Source: Pyrinomonadaceae bacterium
GTDB lineage: Bacteria; Acidobacteriota; Blastocatellia; Pyrinomonadales; Pyrinomonadaceae
NCBI GenBank assembly: GCA_036277115.1
Contig: DASUNM010000011.1
Location: 124,001 to 188,000 of the forward strand
Reading direction: 5' to 3'
Length of the DNA stretch: 64,000 bases
Shown here: in pieces, positions 54,080 to 61,488 of the stretch
Layout: each line of letters starts with the position of its first letter
Numbering within the stretch: the first letter of the stretch is position 1
Notes under the pieces: model-generated
Told to the model about the DNA's origin: nothing
Database searches by the model: none
Seen by the model: only the letters and a program-made list of their open reading frames with translations
Position numbers and translations under genes: made by a program

Positions 54080-55385
54080 AAGCCTCTTCAACCGCCTCAC
54101 AAATCGCACGAGCGGATTTTTCCAACAGCTCATCAGTATGAGCCAGCGACATGAAACTTACCTCATAACCACTCGGCGCGAAGTAAACTCCACGACCCAG
54201 TGCGCCGTGAAAGATGCGCGCAAAGTTTTCAGCGTGATATGTCGGGATGTCTTCTAGCCGACGAATGACCTTATCAGTCTTCGCATGTAGCCAGAACAGA
54301 GAAGCCGCGCGCGTGATTTGCACCGGCAAGCCTCGTTCATCGAAGGTCGCATTCAGTTGATCGCAGAACTGCGCAGTTCGCTTTTCCAGCGTTTGAAAGG
54401 CGCCGACACGTTCAATCTTTTGCAGGGTCGTCAACCCGGCGCGCACACCAACAGGATTCGCGCTTAGTGTTCCGGCCTGATACACCGGTCCGGAAGGCGC
54501 GACCATCTCCATCAGATCGCGCCGCCCGCCGTACGCACCGACGGGAAATCCGCCGCCAATGACTTTGCCGTACGTCACGAGATCGGGTCGCATCCCCAGA
54601 ACTTCCGCCATGCCGCCCATCCCCAAGCGAAAACCGGAGATGACTTCGTCGAAAATGACCAGCGCCCCATGCCGGCGCGCGAGGTTAACCGTTTCTTCTA
54701 TGAATTCGCGCCGCTGAATCAACAGACCGTAATTCGCCGGCAGCGGTTCAAGAATCACCGCGGCTATTTCCGATCCGTGCGTGTCGAACACCGCGCGCAC
54801 GCTCTCTTCTTCATCCAGCGACGCAACCAGCGTTTCGCTCGCAACATTTTTGGAAACGCCGGCGCTTGAGCTGGCGGCAACTCCGGCCAATCCACTTCCG
54901 GCTTTCACCAAAAGGGAATCGGCGTGGCCGTGATAGCAGCCTTCGAATTTCAGAATTCGCGAGCGCCCGGTCGCCGCCCGCGCTACGCGGAGCGCACTCA
55001 TCACCGCTTCCGTGCCCGAAGAAACGAAGCGCAGCATCTCGGCCCAGGGCACACGCGAAGTAATCCATTCGGCCAGTTCCAGTGAGTAAGGCTCGCACGC
55101 GCCGAAGCTCCAGGCGGTGTCAATTGCTTCCTTCACAACTTCGGCGACATCCGGATCGCGATGACCGAGCATCAACGGCCCGAAGCTCTGACAGAAATCA
55201 ATGTAGTCCTCACCCTCAACGGAAGTCAGAATCGCGCCCTGCGCGCTGCGGAAAAAGACGGGCGTTCCGCCAACGCTTTTGAAGGCACGCACGGGACTGT
55301 GTACGCCGCCGGGTGAAAGGCGCAGAGCACGTTCGAAGAGGTCGTGCGACGAATCAAGAACTGGTGCTGTTTGATGAGACGACAT
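54048..55385 (-). CDS. hemL: Glutamate-1-semialdehyde 2,1-aminomutase
   Basis: PLP enzyme making 5-aminolevulinate from glutamate-1-semialdehyde. [11 protein letters not shown] at the N-terminus; the PLP Lys is in [36 protein letters not shown] and [13 protein letters not shown] are typical. 445 residues. The last nine residues (PSPSGRGRG) and the stop TGA are encoded by the family F repeat, so the ancestral C-terminus probably ended near EEAF. Flanked by the two-component system downstream and hemB upstream. Confidence 0.95.
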   Translation of the reverse strand: MSSHQTAPVLDSSHDLFERALRLSPGGVHSPVRAFKSVGGTPVFFRSAQGAILTSVEGEDYIDFCQSFGPLMLGHRDPDVAEVVKEAIDTAWSFGACEPYSLELAEWITSRVPWAEMLRFVSSGTEAVMSALRVARAATGRSRILKFEGCYHGHADSLLVKAGSGLAGVAASSSAGVSKNVASETLVASLDEEESVRAVFDTHGSEIAAVILEPLPANYGLLIQRREFIEETVNLARRHGALVIFDEVISGFRLGMGGMAEVLGMRPDLVTYGKVIGGGFPVGAYGGRRDLMEMVAPSGPVYQAGTLSANPVGVRAGLTTLQKIERVGAFQTLEKRTAQFCDQLNATFDERGLPVQITRAASLFWLHAKTDKVIRRLEDIPTYHAENFARIFHGALGRGVYFAPSGYEVSFMSLAHTDELLEKSARAICEAVEEAFPSPSGRGRG

Positions 55386-55395
55386 TATATGCCTT

Positions 55396-55571
55396 TTTCC
55401 CTCTTCCTCCGGGAGAGGGTTAGGGTGAGGGCTTAGCGTGCGGAAGCGTATACGTTACTTCTTCTTTCTTGTCGCGAGGCTGGGCCTCGCAACAAGAAGG
55501 GGCAGTCTCATGGTTTTAGTATCGCTAAGCTTCGCACCCTCACCCCAGCCCTCTCCCAAAGAGAAAGGGAG
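55396..55571. repeat. CCCTCTCCC-type dispersed palindrome, family F (copy 2)
   Basis: TTCCCTCTTCCTCCGGGAGA and GGTGAGGGCTTAGCG at the left; CGCTAAGC, CACCCTCACC and CTCTCCCAAAGAGAAAGGGA at the right. The centre has a second hairpin, CTTGTCGCGAGGCTGGGCCT with its inverse. It fills most of the 192-base gap between hemB and hemL. Confidence 0.75.
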
Positions 55572-55577
55572 ATCAAA

Positions 55578-56528
55578 TTAGATTCCTAACTTCTTCGCAT
55601 AACGCGCGCCGTACGTGATGATGAATTGGGCGCCGGCGCGTTTGAAAACGTGCCACGTTTCCAACAGCCCACGGTCGAAATCAATCAGTCCATTATCAGC
55701 CAGCAGCGACATTCCGGCGTACTCGCCGCTAACCTGATAGGCGCCAACTTGCAGGCCAGTCTCTTCGTTAATGGGCGCGATCAGATCGAGCGAAGTCAGT
55801 CCCGGTTTTACCATGAGCAGGTCGGCGCCTTCTTCAGCACAGCGACGACTCGACGCGACTGCGTCAGTGCGATTGCGCACGTCCAGCTGATAGCCTTTTC
55901 GGTCCCCGAACTGGGGAGCGGAGTCGGCCGCAGCGCGAAAAGGGCCGTAGAAATTACTGGCGAACTTTGTGCTGTAACTCATCACCGGTACGAGATCGAA
56001 CCCGTTTTCGTCGAGCTGCTCGCGAATGCGGCCCACCCGGCCATCCATCATGTCGCTGGGACTGATGCCGTCCGCCCCGGCTTCGGCGAATGCCAGCGCT
56101 GAATTCGCCAATTCATCAAGCGTCATCGGATGATCGATACCGGTGTCGCTCAGCACTGCGCAGTGGCCGTGCGTCGTGTACGCGCACAAGCAGGTATCGA
56201 CCCACAGGCATAGATTCGACCCGAACTGTTTTCGGATCTGGGTGATCACCTCACGCTCGAATTGATGGTCAAAATCTTTTTCACGCTTGTCACCGGGAAC
56301 CGGGAAGAGCAGGAAATGAGTCACGCCATCTTTCAAATCGTTTTCAATCTGTCGCAGCGCGGATGAAATGCTGAGACGAACATTGCCGCGCAGGCCGGCG
56401 ATCGGCTCATCGGCTTTGAGGCCTTCGACGACGAAAAACGGCTGAATCAATTGCGCGCGGTTGAAATCCGTTTCCGCGCACAAGTCGCGTAAGTGTTGAG
56501 TCGCCCGCAGGCGCATCAAGCGTTTCAT
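55578..56528 (-). CDS. hemB: Delta-aminolevulinic acid dehydratase (porphobilinogen synthase)
   Basis: Condenses two 5-aminolevulinates to porphobilinogen. Active-site Lys residues in YSTKFASNFYGPF and LLMVKPGLTSLDL. The metal site CLCAYTTHGHC has the three Cys (CxCx7C) of the zinc-dependent form. 316 residues from ATG 56528, which starts MKRLMRLRATQHLR; a frame extension to 56552 is rejected. GGGAGA stands about ten bases before the start. Confidence 0.95.
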   Translation of the reverse strand: MKRLMRLRATQHLRDLCAETDFNRAQLIQPFFVVEGLKADEPIAGLRGNVRLSISSALRQIENDLKDGVTHFLLFPVPGDKREKDFDHQFEREVITQIRKQFGSNLCLWVDTCLCAYTTHGHCAVLSDTGIDHPMTLDELANSALAFAEAGADGISPSDMMDGRVGRIREQLDENGFDLVPVMSYSTKFASNFYGPFRAAADSAPQFGDRKGYQLDVRNRTDAVASSRRCAEEGADLLMVKPGLTSLDLIAPINEETGLQVGAYQVSGEYAGMSLLADNGLIDFDRGLLETWHVFKRAGAQFIITYGARYAKKLGI

Positions 56529-56558
56529 TGAAGGCTCATCTCCCGTAGCCATTCGTAA

Positions 56559-56641
56559 GTGTCGGTACCCGGAGCGGTAGCGACGGGATCAACATTCAAC
56601 TTGCGCGTCGATCCGGTCGCTACCGCTCCCGGTACTGACAC
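56559..56641. repeat. Palindromic repeat, family G (complete copy)
   Basis: GTGTCGGTACCCGGAGCGGT and the next 12 bases are mirrored by ATCCGGTCGCTACCGCTCCC ending in GACAC. It overlaps the hemC 3' end, supplying its last six codons and TAG. A half copy is at 33147-33178. Confidence 0.8.
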
Positions 56642-58179
56642 ATTTCCTCTAGCCAATGCTCGTGATCGAGAAATATGTGCGGCTCGATTCCGTGGCGTTG
56701 GAGTACTAGCTGTGTGTTGCCGGGCCCGCAGAAATGCGTCATCGATTTCATCCATGGATTCAAAGACAGCGCGCGTTCGAAACTCGATCCGCTCGTCCAG
56801 AAAAAGTAATATTTGCCTTCGATGTTGGGACCGTCGTCTTTCGGAACCAGACGATACGTCGGTAATGTTTGCATTCCATTTTCAAAGGAACCAGATGCGG
56901 GCAGGATACCCGCGCTCCCCGAAGAACCAGATGCGGATAAGATGCCCGCGCTCCCAGCGTGCGTCAGCTTTGTCCATTGCACTTCGGTCCCGGCAATCGT
57001 TTCGATCCGCGGATGCTCCTGTTCGCCTAAACCCTCGCCGGAGCCGTTCACCCAGACGCCGCGCTGTGCCAGGCGTCCCCACGTCTTCAGGCCGCTCGCC
57101 CAAACCAGCTGCGAATCAGAAGTAGAAGCGTCCTCCGGCAACGCATCGGCCTTGGCAATCCACAAAGGCGAATCCGGTATTGTCGCAGGTATCGGCTCGC
57201 GTTTGAACCAGTCAGAGTCCGCAGGCTTGAGTGGCCAAAGCAGGTCGGGCGCCACTTTCGCCGGCCGCGGGCGCGAAGCTGACAAGCGATACTCATTCAG
57301 TGCCGCGCCATCGTCAGTTAGCCCGCGGAGAGAGGTGATTTCGCCGTACGGCCGGCGCAAGACACTGGCGCCTATCTTTTGATGGCAGCCGCCACCATAA
57401 CCGCGCAGAATCTCGCGCTCACGCTGAGCGGTCGCAAATGTCTCGGCACAGTTAATAGGCGCGAGCAGTTCCATCAACTCAGGACGGTGACTCTGGATCT
57501 CAACCGCGAGCGCGCCCTGCGCCGGCGCACACGGATTGGCGCGCAGCGGCAGAACCATCCACAGGCACTGCGACAGAGCTTTTCGCAGTTCAGCTTTCGT
57601 GGCGGCGAACTCTTCTGCCGGCGCTTCCAACAGACGATCGAGCGCGGCTTTGGCGATAATCAACGCGTCCGCGCCCGGATTCCACATTTTGCGCACGCGC
57701 GTCGGCACGTTGCCGCGAACCGGTTCAAACGTCAGTTCGTCAACTTTTGCGGGAAGCGCAGTTCGCAAAAATGAGTCGAGATTGTAACTGCGTCGCGGCG
57801 ACGAGGTGAGAATCGTAAATCGCCCGGTGCGCCGAGCTTCCTCCCATCGATCTCTTCGCACCAACATCAAATCGCGCACGTCGGCGCGCGGGAGTGTTGC
57901 CGCGATCAAAGTCTCGCCGTCATCCTCTATCGCTAGGTCTTTCCATGAATGCACAGCCAGATCGTACTTGCCGGCGAGCAGACCCTCGCGCAGGTCCTGG
58001 GTGAAGACACCTTTCTCAGGCATCTGCCACAGCGGATCGGTTTGATTCTTATCGCCGAGTGATTCGTGAAAGGAATATTCGATACTGATTTGTGGGTGTG
58101 CGTTTTGAAGAGCGCGGCCGACTTGAAGTGCCTGAATACGCGCCAACTCGCTGCGACGCGCAGCGAGAACTAGGCGCAT
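56620..58179 (-). CDS. hemC: Hydroxymethylbilane synthase with a HemD-like C-terminal extension
   Basis: Polymerises four porphobilinogens. Residues 1-300 are HemC: VLAARRSELARIQALQVGRA, HSWKDL (catalytic Asp81) and GYGGGCHQKIGA with cofactor Cys265. Residues about 335-519 resemble the two halves of uroporphyrinogen-III synthase: PLWIAKADALPED, then FFWTSGSSFERALS and CGPGNTQLVLQRHGIEP, weakly matching HemD's FTSxxxV and IGxxTxxxL patterns. Two 12-residue units (GSAGILSASGSS, GSAGILPASGSF) lie in the linker (409-432). ATG 58179 is chosen; a frame extension to 58431 runs through hemA. The last six residues come from a palindromic repeat. Confidence 0.88.
   Translation of the reverse strand: MRLVLAARRSELARIQALQVGRALQNAHPQISIEYSFHESLGDKNQTDPLWQMPEKGVFTQDLREGLLAGKYDLAVHSWKDLAIEDDGETLIAATLPRADVRDLMLVRRDRWEEARRTGRFTILTSSPRRSYNLDSFLRTALPAKVDELTFEPVRGNVPTRVRKMWNPGADALIIAKAALDRLLEAPAEEFAATKAELRKALSQCLWMVLPLRANPCAPAQGALAVEIQSHRPELMELLAPINCAETFATAQREREILRGYGGGCHQKIGASVLRRPYGEITSLRGLTDDGAALNEYRLSASRPRPAKVAPDLLWPLKPADSDWFKREPIPATIPDSPLWIAKADALPEDASTSDSQLVWASGLKTWGRLAQRGVWVNGSGEGLGEQEHPRIETIAGTEVQWTKLTHAGSAGILSASGSSGSAGILPASGSFENGMQTLPTYRLVPKDDGPNIEGKYYFFWTSGSSFERALSLNPWMKSMTHFCGPGNTQLVLQRHGIEPHIFLDHEHWLEEMCQYRER
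56888..56955. repeat. 36-bp tandem repeat within hemC
   Basis: GAACCAGATGCGGGCAGGAT (56888) recurs 36 bases later at 56924 with a few changes; both end CCCGCGCTCCC. Length is a multiple of three and keeps the frame. The GGATNCCCGCGCTCCC core looks like an inserted palindrome-derived element. Confidence 0.7.
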
Positions 58180-59072
58180 AAATCTTCCCAACCGAAGGGC
58201 CGAAACTGCGCCTGTTCGATCAGCCTCTGGCCTGCTTTCCTGATTTCGTCCCGCGCCGCGGCCACGCGCGCAGCTGGTTCGGGGCGCTCGTTTTTTAAAG
58301 CGGCGAACATCTCTGACAGTCTGACCACAGGCAACGAACAGTTCAATGGATCGGTTTCTGCTTCGCCGCGCAGGTCGAGGACCTTCACGACTGGAGTCAG
58401 CTGCGCCGCCATCCATTCCTTCACATCGCACGCGCTGATCGGTGCTGCAATTACGAGCGCGGTCTCTCGGCTTTCCTCAACCGGTGCGGTCAAGGCGAAT
58501 TGCGCCAGACGGACTTGTGGAAACTTTTCCATAAGCGGTCCGGCGCGCTCTGGATTGCGTGCGCAAACAGTTACGTCGGTCTTGCCAACCACCCAGGGAA
58601 GAATCTCTTCAGCCAGCTGGCCCGCGCCCAGCACCACAACGGAGGGAACCGCCTTCAGATGTCGCCTCACCATGCCGCCATACGATTGGCTGCCGAGGCC
58701 TTCGAGATGCAGCCGCCGCACGTGCTTAGCATCGACCAGCAGGTCGGAAGTTACCCGGCGCAGGAACGCACCCCATTCATTCATCGGAAATCTTGCGCTC
58801 GCGCAGAACTCTTTGAACTGGCCCATGACTGCTGTTTCAGCCACCAGCGGTGAACGCAGACCGCAAATCACTTCGAGCAGAAAATTGTGGGCGACTTGTC
58901 CTTCATAAGTTTCAAAGCCTTCGGGTAGATCGGGAATCAGCGCAGCGCTTTCCGATTTGTGCAGCAGGACGATTCGGCGAAGGCAGGTCTGCCACTCGAG
59001 CGCGTTGATGGCCACCGGCCACCTCTCGCCCGGTTTGGCGGGATGGTGCAGAACGATTAGATCTTCCAGCAC
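58170..59072 (-). CDS. hemA: Divergent glutamyl-tRNA reductase (HemA-like)
   Basis: Expected to reduce glutamyl-tRNA to glutamate-1-semialdehyde. Recognisable parts: CGLRSPLVAETAVMGQFKEF (the GLDSMVVGEpQIlGQVK motif, with the His at 62) and the dinucleotide strand VVVLGAGQLAEEIL (145-158). The motif carrying the catalytic Cys (usually TCNRxE) is replaced by RIVLLHKSES (33-42) with no Cys; Cys30 lies just upstream. Also absent are the C-terminal dimerisation helices: 300 residues versus about 420. It overlaps the hemC start by ten bases, and the position at the head of a hem block supports the family call. Confidence 0.78.
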   Translation of the reverse strand: MLEDLIVLHHPAKPGERWPVAINALEWQTCLRRIVLLHKSESAALIPDLPEGFETYEGQVAHNFLLEVICGLRSPLVAETAVMGQFKEFCASARFPMNEWGAFLRRVTSDLLVDAKHVRRLHLEGLGSQSYGGMVRRHLKAVPSVVVLGAGQLAEEILPWVVGKTDVTVCARNPERAGPLMEKFPQVRLAQFALTAPVEESRETALVIAAPISACDVKEWMAAQLTPVVKVLDLRGEAETDPLNCSLPVVRLSEMFAALKNERPEPAARVAAARDEIRKAGQRLIEQAQFRPFGWEDLCA

Positions 59073-59162
59073 GGCATCATTTTAGAAATCGCGTCTCGCG
59101 GATTGTCACGGTTTTGTCATTCGACGAAGAAAAATGTCGACGCTTGAGGCGGCCGTTGAAGA

Positions 59163-61052
59163 TCAGTTCGGCAGAAATCTCCAACTCGTCTTGAAATCCC
59201 TTGTTAGCTTTTGATTAGTCAGAATCGCGCGCACCATCTCCACCGGAATCCGGTTCTCTTTCAGAATCCAGTCGTGAAACGCGCGGTTTGTCATCTTCTT
59301 TGAATCCACCAACTCCTGATGCAAAGCATGAAACTGCCGGCCGCCGAGCAGGTAAGCGATTTGATACAGCGGCCCATAGCTCCCATCGAATGAACGGCGT
59401 ACTTCGGCGGTGGCGTTATCGCGCTCGTGTCCGACCCGATTTACGAGATAGTCGATGCACTCCTGCGGCGTCATTTTTTCCAGATGGAAGCTCAGCGAGA
59501 AAATGATTCGCGCGCAGCGATGCATGTGCCAGAACAGCATGCCGATCTTGTTTTCAGGGGTCTTTGGAAAATTCATGTCCCAGAGCAGCAGCTCCCAGTA
59601 AAGCGCCCAGCCCTCGCCCCAAAACGGCGTCGAGAACAGGCCGCGATACGGCTTGTACCGCGCAGTCATGAACCCTTGCAGGTGATGACCGGGAATCAAT
59701 TCGTGATGCACCGTGGCGCGCGAGAAGTGTGGGTTGTTGCCGCGCATGCTCATCATTTTCTGTTCGTGCGACATCGTGCTGGTTGGATAAGAAACCTGGA
59801 TGACTTCGCCGCCCAGAAAGAACGGACTTACAAGCTGACGTTCGGGACTAAGCATTTCCATCCGCCACGTGTCTTTCGCCAGCTGTGGGACCGTCAACAG
59901 ATCGTTATCCTCCATGTATTTGATCGCTTCCAGAGCGAGTTCGCGAATCATCTGCGGTTGCTTGCCGGGCTCGACGTACAGGTTCTTCACGTGCTCCAAG
60001 GCCTTCTTCCAATCATCGCCATAGCCAAGTGCGCGCGAAGCTTTCTTCATCTCGTTCTCGCACCAGGCCATTTCCTTTTCGGCAAACGCGATTAACTCCT
60101 CAGGCGTGTAAGGAATCATCTCGGATTGCAGTTCGCTCAGCAGAGCTTCGCGGCCGATTGGATCGCCGACGATGTCGCTCGTGTCGCCGGCGCGCGCAGT
60201 GACCTGCACGCGCGGAGGTTGAGTTTGAGCTCGACCCTGTACGCCGCCGCCCGTTCCACGGCCAGTGGTCGCTTCGGTCGATGGCCCTTCGGCGCGCAGG
60301 CCGACAACCCGTTCACTTAGGAACGCGGAATAACCGGCGAGCGTTTCATCGAGCGCGCGGTAAGGCTGCTCGTTCCACCAGGTGAAGATCGGATCGTAAC
60401 CGTTATAAAACCCGTACCAGTTTCGCAGGTTAGTTCTGAGATTATTCAGCGCACCGACCGCGCGAAACGCGACGGTCTTCTTCACTCTGATCGGAACCTC
60501 GCCGCCGCGCTCTGGTCGCAGTCCCGCCTCGACCGCGCGGCGGGTTGCCTCAATCTGCTTCTTAAGTTCGTTCAACGTCGCCGCCGTTTTCGGGGAGTCT
60601 ATTGGTTCCATGCGACGACGCGTCTCTTCCAAACTTACGATCGCGGGCGCGAATGGAATCAGCGGGTTCATCTCTGCCAGCTGCTTTTCTTCGATATCCA
60701 ATTGCCGAAGCTCTCGCTCGAGGTAGGTGCGGAAGAGCACGTAATCCACCTTGCCGCTCTGATTCATCCCGTCGAAGTTCAATTGCCGAATGCGTTCGAG
60801 TGCGTCGCCATAAAACTTCCGGAAGCGTTCACGCCGGGCCGGCGAGCTGGCGACGGGATAGGAACGTTGCAGGCTGCCGCGATCCACGACGAAATACTCC
60901 AGGAGCGCGCGCATCTCGCTGATAGAATCGTCCGAGGTCGCGGTGGTTTGCGTGGTGGACGGCCTCTGACGCTGAGATAAGACGGGAAATAGGCCACTGC
61001 TCATTAAGAGAGCGATGCTTGCCAGGGCTAACGAGCGCCGGAAGTGGATCAT
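59163..61052 (-). CDS. Exported DUF885 family protein (peptidase-like)
   Basis: 629 residues with a signal peptide (LALASIALLMSSGLFPVLS). The zinc-peptidase-like motif is HHELIPGHHLQGFM, and WGEGWALYWELLL with an acidic residue lies about 40 residues on, as in DUF885. YVLFRTYLERELRQL and LIAFAEKEMAWCENEMKKAS are family-typical helices. A Gly/Thr-rich low-complexity insertion (GPSTEATTGRGTGGGVQGR) lies in the middle. Located upstream of hemA on the same strand, 90 bases away; a link to heme is not evident. Confidence 0.85.
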   Translation of the reverse strand: MIHFRRSLALASIALLMSSGLFPVLSQRQRPSTTQTTATSDDSISEMRALLEYFVVDRGSLQRSYPVASSPARRERFRKFYGDALERIRQLNFDGMNQSGKVDYVLFRTYLERELRQLDIEEKQLAEMNPLIPFAPAIVSLEETRRRMEPIDSPKTAATLNELKKQIEATRRAVEAGLRPERGGEVPIRVKKTVAFRAVGALNNLRTNLRNWYGFYNGYDPIFTWWNEQPYRALDETLAGYSAFLSERVVGLRAEGPSTEATTGRGTGGGVQGRAQTQPPRVQVTARAGDTSDIVGDPIGREALLSELQSEMIPYTPEELIAFAEKEMAWCENEMKKASRALGYGDDWKKALEHVKNLYVEPGKQPQMIRELALEAIKYMEDNDLLTVPQLAKDTWRMEMLSPERQLVSPFFLGGEVIQVSYPTSTMSHEQKMMSMRGNNPHFSRATVHHELIPGHHLQGFMTARYKPYRGLFSTPFWGEGWALYWELLLWDMNFPKTPENKIGMLFWHMHRCARIIFSLSFHLEKMTPQECIDYLVNRVGHERDNATAEVRRSFDGSYGPLYQIAYLLGGRQFHALHQELVDSKKMTNRAFHDWILKENRIPVEMVRAILTNQKLTRDFKTSWRFLPN

Positions 61053-61134
61053 CAGTGAAACTCCTTCAAGGTGTGACTGACGGGCCGATATACTAACGCA
61101 AAATGTCTCAGAAGCCCGACCGTAGGGAGGGCTG

Positions 61135-61166
61135 TTGAGATCTCAGATTTCAGATTTGAGATCTCA
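61135..61166. repeat. Perfect hairpin TTGAGATCTCA
   Basis: TTGAGATCTCA (61135-61145) and TTGAGATCTCA (61156-61166) are each near-palindromic and repeat directly around GATTTCAGAT. This could be a regulator half-site pair or a chance repeat. Confidence 0.45.
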
Positions 61167-61465
61167 TAAGTGCTTTGTTATTATCTGGCTTCGCAATAAT
61201 GCGAGGTGACAGGCCTTGTGCTTGTCGGTTTCGAATTTTTGATAGGAAGCTCCGGAAGACCTTCGTGATGAGACGGTTTACAACTCGTTTCACGTTTTGA
61301 TTGCGCGCCCTTTGGGCGTGCGGCGAAGGCGCTCCTATCGAATCCGATCATTTGCAGTTAGTAAATAGTGAATCGTAAATCGTGAATAGGAAGCGCCGGT
61401 TCCGGTCTTCCGCGGCTATTTGTTTCTGCGGCCCCTGCCTGATGTGGGGAGGGGTCCAGGAATAT

Positions 61466-61481
61466 CGCTCCTAACGGAGCG
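61466..61481 (+). promoter_or_regulatory. Hairpin enclosing the thrS ribosome-binding site
   Basis: CGCTCC-TAAC-GGAGCG: a perfect 6-bp stem with a tetraloop. GGAG (61476-61479), the probable Shine-Dalgarno of ATG 61489 (9-base spacing), is fully in the stem. Confidence 0.5.
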
Positions 61482-61488
61482 AAGAAAA

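Larger units (their letters stand above)
61053..61488. other. 436-base non-coding region before thrS
   Basis: Contains a perfect hairpin at 61135-61166, a weak GATAGGAAGC/GCTCCTATC pair between about 61240 and 61340, and AGTAAATAGTGAATCGTAAA-type direct repeats near 61358-61388. No T-box signature (no GGTGGNACC-type motif) and no gene was recognised. The divergent promoters of the DUF885 gene and thrS should lie here. Confidence 0.5.

Noticed and set aside
56620-58431. Longer hemC frame starting at 58431
   Set aside because: The extra 84 residues run opposite to known HemC starts and overlap hemA; MRLVLAARRSELA at 58179 is the family start.
61053-61488. T-box or other riboswitch before thrS
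   Set aside because: No T-box signature or specifier-loop structure is visible; only short hairpins and direct repeats.
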